Shown one piece after another: positions 42,926 through 51,058 of a stretch of 64,000 nt of DNA. The DNA is from Acidobacteriota bacterium (lineage in GTDB: Bacteria > Acidobacteriota > Thermoanaerobaculia > Multivoradales > JBCCEF01). The number at the start of each line of letters is the position of its first letter. The first letter of the stretch is position 1. The stretch lies in the NCBI GenBank assembly GCA_039028635.1, contig JBCCHV010000010.1:1-64000 (forward strand), read 5' to 3'. The notes beneath the pieces are model-generated. The model worked only from the letters and a program-made list of their open reading frames with translations. It was not told the DNA's origin and did no database searches. The position numbers were made by a program, and so were the translations under genes.

Positions 42926-43111
42926 TTGGACAGGCAGAGCCTCGGCCGGACCGAAGGTCTCGAAGGCGCGGTTTGGTGGCGGTAGGTTAGGGCGAGAGAG
43001 GGCTCCACCCGGACCGCGGTACCGAAGGCGACGGGTGAGGGGGAGTGCGAGTGGTGAATTCGCAGCGGAGTCAGGGCGCCATTGGGGGGGTTGGGGGAGG
43101 ACGGCCACGGT

Positions 43112-44623
43112 CTAGAACATGGGGGCGGAGGCGCCGCCTTGGCGGTCGATGAGGACGGTTTTTTGCTCGCTGTAGGCGTCGAAGCCTTCCTCGCCGGCTT
43201 CGCGGCCGAGGCCGGAGCGGCCGTAGCCGCCGAAGGGGACGTCGCCGAAGATGGCGCCGTAGGTGTTGATCCAGAAGTAGCCGCAGCGAACTTCTCGGGC
43301 GATGCGCAAGGCGGTGGGCTCGTCGCCGGTCCAGACGCCGCCGGCCAGGCCGTAGGGACTGTCGTTGGCGACGGCGATGGCCTGGTCGACGCCGTCGACG
43401 CGCAACACCGTGAGGACGGGGCCGAAGAGCTCTTCCTGGGCGGCGTAGGAGCGAGCGTGGGCGCCGGTGAGGACGGTGGGGCGGAAGAAGCTGCCGCCGC
43501 CGAGCTCGGGGACCGGGGTGCCGCCGGTGGCGAGGTGGACGCCGTCGGCGACGGCGCGGGCGACGAATTGCTCGGCCGCCTGGACGGCGCGTTGGTCGAT
43601 CATCGGCCCGACCTGGGTGGCCGGGTCGAAGGGATCACCGACGACCAGCGCTTCCGCAGCGGCGATGACGCGGGCTTCGACTTCGTCGGCGATGCGCCGG
43701 TCGACCAGCAGACGGGAGCCCGAGAAGCAGCGCTGGCCGGCGTTGCGGAAGATGCCCGCGACGGCGGCGGCGACGGCCTGATCGAGGTCGGCGTCGGCGA
43801 GGATGATGTGGGCTGATTTGCCGCCCAGCTCGAGGAGCAGGTTCTTGATCGTCGGCGCCGCCGCCTGCATGACGGCGGTGCCGGCGGTGGTGCCGCCGGT
43901 GATGCTGATCAGGTCGACGTCCGAGTGAGCGCTCAGCGCCGCGGCGGTTTCGACGCCGCCGTGGACCAGGTTGAGGGCACCGGGCTGCAACCCCGCCTCG
44001 CTGGCGGCGCGGCAGAGCTCGCGCGCCACCAGAGGAGCCCTCTCGGAGACCTTGAGCACCACCGAGTTGCCCATCGCCAGGGCCGGCAGCGCCTTCAGGG
44101 AGGCGAACATCAGCGGCGCGTTGTAGGGGGTCAAGCCGGCGACGACGCCGACCGGCTCGCGCCAGACCAGCTTGTCGACGCCGCGCTCCGCCGGCAGCCG
44201 CCGCTCGGCCTCTTGACGGCAGCGCGCCGCGGCTCGCTGGCAGCCACCGACCGCCGCCAGCACGTCGATGCGCGCTTCGCCGGCGGTCTTGCCATTGTCG
44301 AACAAGATCTGCTGGACCAGCTCGTCCTGACGCGCCAGCAGGATCTCGGCGAGACGCTCGAAGACCTCGGCGCGCCGCTCACCGTCGAGGCGGCGCCAGC
44401 TTCCCAGGCGGAAACAGCGCCGCGCCGAGATGACGGCGCGGTCGACGTCCTCGGGATTCGCCGACGGCAGCGTCGCCAGGACTTCGCCGGTGACCGGGAA
44501 GACGGTTTCGAAGGGCGCCCCCCGACCATCCTCCGGCTCGCCGTCGAGAAAGCCGTGGGGGCCCTCGAAGTCCGGCACCGAACGCTCGGCGAGCAGCGGC
44601 AGGGGAGGCGTCGCTGGACTCAA
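43112..44623 (-). CDS. NAD(P)-dependent aldehyde dehydrogenase
   Basis: 503 residues from a TTG preceded by GGGAGAG at good spacing. The ALDH site is intact: N168 in 'TPYNAPL', E265 in 'LLLELGGKS' and catalytic C299 in 'NAGQRCFSGSR'; 'FGPVLTVLRV' and 'PFGGYGRSGLGREAG' complete the family pattern. It oxidises an aldehyde to an acid, probably the product of the upstream lyase. It is the last gene of an eight-gene operon and lies 18 bases after the exported lipocalin-like gene. Confidence 0.92.
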   Translation of the reverse strand: MSPATPPLPLLAERSVPDFEGPHGFLDGEPEDGRGAPFETVFPVTGEVLATLPSANPEDVDRAVISARRCFRLGSWRRLDGERRAEVFERLAEILLARQDELVQQILFDNGKTAGEARIDVLAAVGGCQRAAARCRQEAERRLPAERGVDKLVWREPVGVVAGLTPYNAPLMFASLKALPALAMGNSVVLKVSERAPLVARELCRAASEAGLQPGALNLVHGGVETAAALSAHSDVDLISITGGTTAGTAVMQAAAPTIKNLLLELGGKSAHIILADADLDQAVAAAVAGIFRNAGQRCFSGSRLLVDRRIADEVEARVIAAAEALVVGDPFDPATQVGPMIDQRAVQAAEQFVARAVADGVHLATGGTPVPELGGGSFFRPTVLTGAHARSYAAQEELFGPVLTVLRVDGVDQAIAVANDSPYGLAGGVWTGDEPTALRIAREVRCGYFWINTYGAIFGDVPFGGYGRSGLGREAGEEGFDAYSEQKTVLIDRQGGASAPMF

Positions 44624-44641
44624 CGTCTACTCTCCCGAGCC

Positions 44642-45271
44642 CTACTCTGCTGGCGCCGGCAGGTCGTGGCCGGCGGCGTCGATCGCCGGCAGGTCTGAAG
44701 TCTTGACTTCGCCGAAGACGCTCGTCGTGCGCACCAAGACACCGTTCTCCCAGTGCTGCATGGAGCGGCCGCGATGGGGCTCCCGGCCGAGAATGATGGT
44801 CTCGTAGGTCTCCTCGCCGAGGGACGGCTTGCTGAACCACAGGATGATGGTGTTCTGGTCGTAGGCCCGCGCCCGACCCTCGAGCACCTTGCCCCGAATC
44901 ACCATCTCGGAGCCCTCCCAGTGGGCGGTGTAGCGCCGCACCTCGGTTTCCTCGCCACGGGTGTAGATGTTGCGCTGCGAGTAGAGGTTCTGCTCCCAGT
45001 CGAGGGCGATGTCGTTGATCGCCTCGTGCTGGTCGACGATGTTTCCCTCGGCGTCGCGAATGGTGTAGGAGCTCTTCCAGGTGCCGATGTGGCGCTCCCA
45101 GAGCTCGCGCTCCCAGGGCTCCATCGCCGGCGGACCCGGCGGCCGATTGGGGTCAGCGGCCATCGCCCTGCCTTCGGAGCTGCCCGCTTCGATGGAGCCG
45201 GCGACCGCCGTGGCGAGGGCGCCCGACAGCAGCAGTGCCGCCGTCAGCGCGCCCCGCGCGATGCGCTTCAT
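44642..45271 (-). CDS. Exported lipocalin-like protein resembling DUF3598
   Basis: 209 residues from the ATG at 45271 (GGGAG seven bases upstream). Signal peptide ~1-25. The mature region begins a small beta barrel at 'WERHIGTWKSSYTIRDAEGN' and ends with 'RSMQHWENGVLVRTTSVFG', closely paralleling the cytoplasmic relative at 14950 and the broken lipoprotein at 33303. A periplasmic binding or isomerase role is likely; the ligand is unknown. It follows the cupin-like gene by 12 bases within the eight-gene operon. Confidence 0.7.
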   Translation of the reverse strand: MKRIARGALTAALLLSGALATAVAGSIEAGSSEGRAMAADPNRPPGPPAMEPWERELWERHIGTWKSSYTIRDAEGNIVDQHEAINDIALDWEQNLYSQRNIYTRGEETEVRRYTAHWEGSEMVIRGKVLEGRARAYDQNTIILWFSKPSLGEETYETIILGREPHRGRSMQHWENGVLVRTTSVFGEVKTSDLPAIDAAGHDLPAPAE

Positions 45272-45283
45272 CACCGCGCTCCC

Positions 45284-46138
45284 TCACGGCACGAACTCGT
45301 TCGGGTTGAGGTAGCTCCAGTCGGCGAGCAGCGGCTGCCGCGCCTTGACCTTGTTGAGCACCCGCTCGCGGTTCTCCTCGACGTTGGTCCAGGGGTTGAA
45401 ATGGAAGTGATTCACCAGCCAGGAGTCGGTGCGGAAGATGGCGTAGGTGCCGTACTCGCACTGGAAGGGACCATGGCTGATGTAGGGCGGCCGGTAGAAG
45501 TAGCCACCGGTCGGCAGGTAGCCGAACTGCATCATCCAGGACTCGCCCCAGATGTGGTACGACTCCTCCATACAGTCGTGGTACGAAATGTTGTCCTGCC
45601 AGAAGCCCGGCACCATGATGTAAAGGCCGGTGAAGGCGCCGGTGATCTCCTCCATGCGCAGGATCTTGATGAACACCCCGGGCTCCGTCTGGGGCACCAT
45701 CATGGGCACGATCCAGCGGATCTCGTCGTTCGACGCGGTGCTGATGAACTCGCTCTTCTTGACCTTGCGATCGCGATGCGCCGAGGCCGCCACCCAGTCC
45801 GGGTAGTGGTCGTTGAAGAACCAGATCGCCTTGCAGCCTTCCTTGGTCGAAATGGCATCCATGCGGTAGCCCGGAGGAACGAAGAAGTAGTGGTCCTTGG
45901 TGTATTGCTTGCCGCCAATGGTCAGGCTGCCGTCGAGGATGAAGAGCTCGAACTCGCTGTTCGAGAATCCGCCCGGCTGCTTGAAGCCGCCTTCGAACTC
46001 GACCACCTGGGTGCAGGAGCCGTTGATCGGGTCCATGCTCAGGGTGCGGTAGGTGATGCCGCGCTTCCAACCGGGCAGGCGCAGCGGCTTCGACGTCACG
46101 TCGCGATCGACCAACGGCTCGATGTGGGGACGACCCAT
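45284..46138 (-). CDS. Cupin-like (DUF4437/ChrR-type) protein
   Basis: 284 residues from the ATG at 46138, which has GAGGAGG at better spacing than the ATG two codons earlier. The sequence 'GSCTQVVEFEGGFKQPGGF' followed by 'FELFILDGSLTIGGKQYTKD' and 'FFVPPGYRMDA' is a cupin barrel, and a second related half ends 'HGPFQCEYGTYAIFRT'. Cupins bind a metal and act as dioxygenases, isomerases or ligand sensors. No signal peptide. Its place between a small basic protein and an exported lipocalin-like protein suggests a catalytic role in the operon's pathway; the exact reaction is unknown. Confidence 0.7.
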   Translation of the reverse strand: MGRPHIEPLVDRDVTSKPLRLPGWKRGITYRTLSMDPINGSCTQVVEFEGGFKQPGGFSNSEFELFILDGSLTIGGKQYTKDHYFFVPPGYRMDAISTKEGCKAIWFFNDHYPDWVAASAHRDRKVKKSEFISTASNDEIRWIVPMMVPQTEPGVFIKILRMEEITGAFTGLYIMVPGFWQDNISYHDCMEESYHIWGESWMMQFGYLPTGGYFYRPPYISHGPFQCEYGTYAIFRTDSWLVNHFHFNPWTNVEENRERVLNKVKARQPLLADWSYLNPNEFVP

Positions 46139-46152
46139 CTTCATCACCTCCT

Positions 46153-46563
46153 CTACCAGACGACCCGCCACGGGCGCCGGGGCTTTTTGGGCAGCTCACG
46201 CTTCGGAATGGTGCGGCGGGTGCCGGCGTGGACCGAGAACCCACGCGGACCGCTGATGCGGGCGAGGAACTCCTTGACCCACTCGTCGCGCAGCGGCGCC
46301 AGCTTCTCCACCTCGCGATAGATGCGCTTGTAGTGTTTGCTCTGATCCGCCGCCTCTTCCTCGATCCACTGCGCCACGCCGCGCGGCAGGTCACCTTCGA
46401 CGGGGCCGCGGCTGAAGCTCAGGATGTAAGGCTCGGGTACCTTCCCGACCTTGACCGCCTTGCTCGCCTTTTTCATCTCGGCGTTGCGCGCCTTGCGCTT
46501 TCGTTCGGTCTCCCGGACCACCTTCTTCTCGGTCCGGGTTTTGACGTTCGGTCGTTTGGACAT
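46153..46563 (-). CDS. Small basic protein of unknown function
   Basis: 136 residues from the ATG at 46563 with a strong GGAGGAGGA site. The first ~40 residues are extremely lysine/arginine-rich ('KTRTEKKVVRETERKRKARN'), followed by a short folded segment ('EPYILSFSRGPVEGDLPRGV', 'AQWIEEEAADQSKHYKRIYR'). It is co-oriented and well spaced in the operon (37 bases after MmgE/PrpD), so it is a real gene. It could bind nucleic acid or be a small subunit of a neighbouring enzyme; I do not recognise the family. Confidence 0.65.
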   Translation of the reverse strand: MSKRPNVKTRTEKKVVRETERKRKARNAEMKKASKAVKVGKVPEPYILSFSRGPVEGDLPRGVAQWIEEEAADQSKHYKRIYREVEKLAPLRDEWVKEFLARISGPRGFSVHAGTRRTIPKRELPKKPRRPWRVVW

Positions 46564-46600
46564 CGGTCCTCCTCCAAGGGCAGGGTTGCGAAAAAGCTGT

Positions 46601-48058
46601 TCAGGAGTGGATCGCGGACGGTGTGGGAGGCGCCTCGGCAGCGATCTCCCGGAAAACGGCGTCGTCGAGGGGAGCCAGCAGCTCTCCCACCGGACGCGGC
46701 GACGGATCGAGGATCGACGCCGCCAGGGTTTGCGCCGTCGCCTCGTCGAGGAGGCGACCGGCGTTGGCGAAAAACTTGGTCTTGAGCTCATCGATGCTCA
46801 ACGGATTGTCGGGGCCGCCGCGGTTGGCGAGCACCTTGCGCTCGATCACCTGGCCGTCGGCGGTGGTCACCGTCAGCACCGCCGGGAACTGGTTCGGGAA
46901 GATGGCGTCGCACTCGGCGTTGGCATAGCAATGCACCTTGTCGGCGATCTCGAGGTAGCGCCGATCGCGCACTTTGTCGTCGCTGAAGTCGTCGAGCCAC
47001 AGGCCGAGGCCGCCGCCCCCCAGGAGCGCCGCGGCGACCGTGAAGGGACCGCTGAACTGGCCGTGGTAGCCGGACTGCGGGCGCAATTTCTCGTGCCGCG
47101 GCTCGCCGATGGTGCGCAAGGTCGGGCTGGCCACTCCGAGATCGATGCGCTCGATCGCCGCCGGGTCGATCTCGCCGCGCAGGGAGCGAGCGGCGTCGAT
47201 GCCGGCGTGGGTGAAGTGATTCGCCGGATAGGGCTTGTAGAAGATCCCCGGAATCGACCAGTCGCGGCCCAGACCGGCGGTGATCTCGTCGGCGACCAGG
47301 GCGCCGCCGCAGTAGGCCTGGTAGAAGCCAAAGCGCCCTTCGAGGGCGGTCGGCGGACCGGTGACGCCGGCGCGGGCACACTGCGCCGCCACCACCCCGG
47401 CATGGGCCGCCCAGCCGCAGTGCAAACGCTTGACGGAACCGCCGGCGCGATTGGCCTCGATGATGCCGGCCCCCATCGAGCAGGCAATGCCGAGGGCGTG
47501 GGCGATGCCGTCGGCGCCGAGGCCGAAGAGGCGCGCCGCGACGGCGGCGGCCCCAAGGGCACCGCAGATCGAGGTGGCGTGCCAGCCGCGCTCGAAGAAC
47601 ACCGAGTTGCCGAGCTCGCGATCGTAGGCCGCCATGCCGGTGCGGATGTCGACCTCGTAGCCACCGGCGAGGGCCGCCAGAAGCTCCGGCAAAGTCGCCC
47701 CCACCGCCTCGCCGACGGCCAGCCCCGCCGGCACCAGAGCGGCGCTCGGATGGAGCACCGAGGGCAGGTGGGTGTCATCGAAATCGAGGGAATGGGCCAG
47801 AACGCCGTTAACGAAGGCGGCGGCCGCCGGCGGCAGGCGCTCCGGCCAGCCGATCAGGCGGGCCTCCGGAGAGCCACCCCACTGCTGAGCGACGGCGTGG
47901 GCCATCGGACTGGTGGGCAGCGGCCGCGCCGCCAGGCACAGCCCGACGGTGTCGAGAATGCGCTCCCGCAGGCTGCTTTCGACCGCCGCCGGCAGCGCTT
48001 CGGCGGAGACACCGGCGACCATCTCGGCAAGCTGCTGAGCGAGAGTCGGGCTGCTCAC
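46601..48058 (-). CDS. MmgE/PrpD family dehydratase-like enzyme
   Basis: 485 residues from a GTG overlapping the cyclase stop (GTGA). Family features: 'DTVGLCLAAR' near 36, 'VNGVLAHSLDFDDTH' near 83, 'GSVKRLHCGWAAHAGVVAAQ' near 208 and 'YPANHFTHAGIDAA' near 283. Relatives are 2-methylcitrate dehydratase, cis-aconitate decarboxylase and iminodisuccinate epimerase, so the reaction is probably dehydration, decarboxylation or epimerisation of a polycarboxylate. Cytoplasmic; fourth gene of the operon. Confidence 0.9.
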   Translation of the reverse strand: MSSPTLAQQLAEMVAGVSAEALPAAVESSLRERILDTVGLCLAARPLPTSPMAHAVAQQWGGSPEARLIGWPERLPPAAAAFVNGVLAHSLDFDDTHLPSVLHPSAALVPAGLAVGEAVGATLPELLAALAGGYEVDIRTGMAAYDRELGNSVFFERGWHATSICGALGAAAVAARLFGLGADGIAHALGIACSMGAGIIEANRAGGSVKRLHCGWAAHAGVVAAQCARAGVTGPPTALEGRFGFYQAYCGGALVADEITAGLGRDWSIPGIFYKPYPANHFTHAGIDAARSLRGEIDPAAIERIDLGVASPTLRTIGEPRHEKLRPQSGYHGQFSGPFTVAAALLGGGGLGLWLDDFSDDKVRDRRYLEIADKVHCYANAECDAIFPNQFPAVLTVTTADGQVIERKVLANRGGPDNPLSIDELKTKFFANAGRLLDEATAQTLAASILDPSPRPVGELLAPLDDAVFREIAAEAPPTPSAIHS

Positions 48059-48864
48059 GAGGCCTCCTCGACCAGGGCCAGGGGACGCACCGGAACGCCG
48101 GTGGCACCGACCACCTTGAGGGGCGTCAGCACGAAGGTGAACTCGCTGATGCCGTCGGCGGCGAGCTCGGCGAGATTCATCATCTCGAGGATGTGGATGC
48201 CGGCCTCGACCAGAAAGATGCGGTGCACCGGCAAGAGAGCGTGGCCGCGCCCCGGCGGGATGTGCTCGTAGGCCACCGTCTCGGCACCGCTGAGACGAAT
48301 CCGGCGCTCCACCAGCCAGCGGGCCGCCGATGGATCGGGACCCGGCGCCCCGCCCTCGGCACCGAGAAAGGTCTTGGCGTCCCCCCAGTGGGCGGTCCAG
48401 CCGGTGTGCAGCAGCACCGCATCGCCGGCGCGTACCTCGACCCCCTGTCGTTCGGCCGCGGCGGCGAGGTGATCGGCGGTGATCGGCGCGCTGGGGCTGA
48501 CCACCGGCACACCGAGGAGGCCGGCCAGATCGAGCATGACGCCACGGCAGAAGCAGGGCGCGATGGTCTCGACGCCGTGGACCCGGAAGCGGCCGCCCTG
48601 CTGCGCCGCCTGGGCATCTTCATCGCCGTAGAGGCGGCCGTCGTGGGAGACGTGACAGAGAGCGTCGATGTGGGTGCCGCTGTGGCCGCCCAAGAGCATC
48701 ATCTCGTTGGCGGCGGAGCCGCCGTCGGCGCGCACCGCGTCACCGTGGCGCCGCATCAAGGCGAGCTTGAAGCCGGGATGGTTGGGCGACACCGGCATGG
48801 TCGCCTCGAGGGGTTGGGCGAGGTCGATCACCCGCGCCGCCGCCAGCCGTTGCCAGAGCTTCAT
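48055..48864 (-). CDS. Cyclase family protein (kynurenine-formamidase-like amidohydrolase)
   Basis: 269 residues starting at an ATG that overlaps the HpcH gene stop (ATGA). The metal motif HxGTHxDxxxH is exact: H61, H65, D67 and H71 in 'GGHSGTHIDALCHVS'. The family includes KynB arylformamidases, isatin hydrolase and putative polyketide cyclases, so it probably hydrolyses an amide, lactam or lactone ring with a metal. Its stop overlaps the MmgE/PrpD start. In this operon it would be a ring-opening step. Confidence 0.9.
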   Translation of the reverse strand: MKLWQRLAAARVIDLAQPLEATMPVSPNHPGFKLALMRRHGDAVRADGGSAANEMMLLGGHSGTHIDALCHVSHDGRLYGDEDAQAAQQGGRFRVHGVETIAPCFCRGVMLDLAGLLGVPVVSPSAPITADHLAAAAERQGVEVRAGDAVLLHTGWTAHWGDAKTFLGAEGGAPGPDPSAARWLVERRIRLSGAETVAYEHIPPGRGHALLPVHRIFLVEAGIHILEMMNLAELAADGISEFTFVLTPLKVVGATGVPVRPLALVEEAS

Positions 48865-49754
48865 CGCACCAACCCCTGCGGAATCGGCTCCGCGGCGAAG
48901 GCCTCGGCGAGAGCCAAAACCCGCTCGGCGCGACGCACCACCGCCGGATCGAGGAAGCGGCCGCTCGCGTCCACCGCCACGGCGCGACCGGCGGCCCGGG
49001 CCGCCTCGAGGGCCGCCACCACCTGGCGCGCGGCGGCGATCTCCTCCGCCGTCGGTGTGAACACCCGGTGCACCGTGGCGAGCTGGCGCGGGTGGAGGCA
49101 GGAGCGACCGAAGAAGCCCAGTGCCTTGGCCTCGCGGGTGGTGGCCTCGAGGCCGGCCTCGTCGGCGAGGGCGGTGTAGGCCGGCGCGATCGGCGGCAGC
49201 AGGCGGTGAGCCGCGGAGACGGCGACGAGCCGCGAGCGGGCCCACAGGGTGGCGCGCGGATCGGCGCCGTCGGCGCCCACGTCGGCGACATAGTCCGCCG
49301 CCCCGAAGGCGAAGCGGTCGACCCGCTCCACCGCCGCCAGCTCGCCGGCCGCCAGCACACCGCGGGCGCTTTCGATGGTGAGGGTCAGGCGCACAGCCGA
49401 GCTTTCGCCGAGAGTCGCCGCCAGCCCGGCCACCGCCTGCGGATCTTCGGCCTTGGGGACTCGCAATCCGGTCAAGGGCAGCTCCGCAAGGGCCGCGACA
49501 TCGTGGCGCCACAGCTCGCTGTCGAGTCCGTTGATGCGCACCCACACCTGCGGTCCGGCGGTCGTGTCGCGAGTGGCGAGAGCCGCCACCACCAAGTCGC
49601 GCGCGCGCGCTTTCTGGGCCACCGGCACAGCGTCTTCGAGATCGAGCACGACGGCGTCGGCACCGGCATCGAAGACCTTGCCGAGCAAGCGCTCGTCATT
49701 GCCCGGCGCGAACAGGTAGGAGCGCGCCGACAATCCGGCACCGGCGGCGCTCAC
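48861..49754 (-). CDS. HpcH/HpaI-CitE family C-C lyase
   Basis: 297 residues from a GTG overlapping the CoA-transferase stop (GTGA). 'RSYLFAPGNDERLLGKVFDA', 'GADAVVLDLEDAVP', 'VWVRINGLDS', 'LTLTIESARGVL' and 'RFAFGAADYVADVGAD' are the CitE/malyl-CoA lyase signature with the acidic Mg2+ ligands and substrate arginine. It reversibly cleaves a 3-hydroxyacyl-CoA (citryl-, malyl-, citramalyl- or methylmalyl-CoA-like) to acetyl- or propionyl-CoA plus an oxoacid. The preceding CoA-transferase would supply the thioester. Confidence 0.9.
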   Translation of the reverse strand: MSAAGAGLSARSYLFAPGNDERLLGKVFDAGADAVVLDLEDAVPVAQKARARDLVVAALATRDTTAGPQVWVRINGLDSELWRHDVAALAELPLTGLRVPKAEDPQAVAGLAATLGESSAVRLTLTIESARGVLAAGELAAVERVDRFAFGAADYVADVGADGADPRATLWARSRLVAVSAAHRLLPPIAPAYTALADEAGLEATTREAKALGFFGRSCLHPRQLATVHRVFTPTAEEIAAARQVVAALEAARAAGRAVAVDASGRFLDPAVVRRAERVLALAEAFAAEPIPQGLVR

Positions 49755-50953
49755 AGCACACCCCCGGCAGCGAGGTCGGCGAGCTCCTCCGCCCCCAATC
49801 CGAGCTCGCCGTAGACCTCGGCGTTGTCGGCCCCGATGGCGCGGCCGGCCCAGCGGATGCTCCCCGGCGTCGCCGAGAAGCGCGCCAGCACGTTTTGCAT
49901 GCGCAGCGGGCCGAGCTCGTCGTCCTCGACGGTGGTGATGGTGTCGAGGGCCTGGAACTGGGGATCCTGGTAGATGTCGCGGATGTCGTAGATCGGCGCC
50001 ACCGCCGCCTGCGCCTCTTCGAAGGCGCGCACCACCTCGTCCCGCGGCCGCTCGGCGATCCAGCCACCGACCATCGCATCGAGCGCCTCGGCGTGCTTCG
50101 CCCGCTCGGCACCGGAAGCGAACCAGGGCTCGGCGATGACCTCCGGATGTCCCACCAGGCGCATCACCCGCTCGGCGACGTTCTGAGCCGAGGTCGAGAT
50201 CGCCACCCAGTGGCCGTCGGCGGTGCGGTAGGTGTTGCGCGGCGCGTTGTTGACCGAGCGATTGCCGCGCCGCTCCTGCACCACGCCGAGCTGATCGAAC
50301 CAGGTGGGCTGAGGACCGAGGATGGTCAAGATGGGCTCGATGATCGCCATGTCGATCACCTGGCCGCCCCCCTCGGGACCGCGGCCGTGGAGAGCGAACA
50401 TGGTGGCCGAGGCGGTGGCCAGTGCAGTGATGCCATCGGCGAGGCCAAAGGGCGGCAGGGTCGGCGGGCCGTCCGGCTCGCCGGTGATCGCGGCGAAGCC
50501 GCTCATCGCCTCCGCCAGAGTGCCGAATCCGGGCCGGTTGCGGTAAGGCCCGATCTGGCCGAAGCCGGTGACCCGCACGATCACCAGCCGCGGATTGAGC
50601 TGGTGCAGCGTCTCCGGCGCCAGGCCCCAGCGCTCGAGGGTGCCGGGCCGAAAGTTCTCGATCAAGACGTCGGCGCTGGTCACCAACCGGCGCATCAACT
50701 CCTGGCCGCGCGCCTGGCTGAGATTGAGGGTCGCGGTGCGCTTGTTGCGACCGATCATCTTCCACCACAGGTTGACGCCGTCCTTGCGGTGACCGTGGAG
50801 GCGCACCGGATCACCTTTGGGATGCTCGAGCTTGATGACGTCGGCCCCGAAGTCGGCGAGCAGGGTGGCGGCGAGGGGACCGGCGAACAGCGTCGCCGCG
50901 TCGATCACTCGCAACCCCGCGAGGGGCCCCTTCGGCTGTGTTTCTTCGGTCAT
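49751..50953 (-). CDS. CaiB/BaiF family III CoA-transferase, second copy
   Basis: 400 residues from the ATG at 50953; an upstream in-frame GTG (50974) would abut the operator-like repeat, so the ATG is preferred. 'LAGLRVIDAATLFAGPLAAT', 'IENFRPGTLERWGL' and the catalytic D173 in 'PFGLADGITALATA' identify the family. It loads CoA onto an organic acid. It heads the longest operon of the window; the next three genes all overlap its chain by four bases. Sequence differs clearly from the copy at 13561, so the two likely use different acids. Confidence 0.92.
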   Translation of the reverse strand: MTEETQPKGPLAGLRVIDAATLFAGPLAATLLADFGADVIKLEHPKGDPVRLHGHRKDGVNLWWKMIGRNKRTATLNLSQARGQELMRRLVTSADVLIENFRPGTLERWGLAPETLHQLNPRLVIVRVTGFGQIGPYRNRPGFGTLAEAMSGFAAITGEPDGPPTLPPFGLADGITALATASATMFALHGRGPEGGGQVIDMAIIEPILTILGPQPTWFDQLGVVQERRGNRSVNNAPRNTYRTADGHWVAISTSAQNVAERVMRLVGHPEVIAEPWFASGAERAKHAEALDAMVGGWIAERPRDEVVRAFEEAQAAVAPIYDIRDIYQDPQFQALDTITTVEDDELGPLRMQNVLARFSATPGSIRWAGRAIGADNAEVYGELGLGAEELADLAAGGVL

Positions 50954-50975
50954 CAAATCAGTCCCCGATCCCACA

Positions 50976-50997
50976 AATGTAGCATAGTTATAACATT
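50976..50997. promoter_or_regulatory. Inverted-repeat operator candidate AATGT-N12-ACATT
   Basis: Perfect five-base arms with the same TGT-N12-ACA spacing as at 2964, 14815 and 39366. It is 23 bases before the CoA-transferase ATG, in an A+T-rich 84-base gap after the FAD oxidoreductase gene. Aligned to the 14815 site it keeps TAATGT, AAC, AT and TACA at matching positions. Confidence 0.55.
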
Positions 50998-51058
50998 AGA
51001 TCATCTACTGCCGATGCCCTTCGCAGGCAGGCACTTGCGACCCGACGCTCGGAACAGG

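Larger units (their letters stand above)
42524..43111. other. Repeat-rich spacer upstream of the giant VOC gene
   Basis: No gene supported. It holds repeat A copies 6 and 7, and a ~73-base direct duplication (about 42756-42827 and 42914-42988) reading 'CTCAGGCTCCGCTCTTGGAC' and 'GGACCGAAGGTCTCGAAGGC'. The duplication partly overlaps the repeat A flank. Confidence 0.7.
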
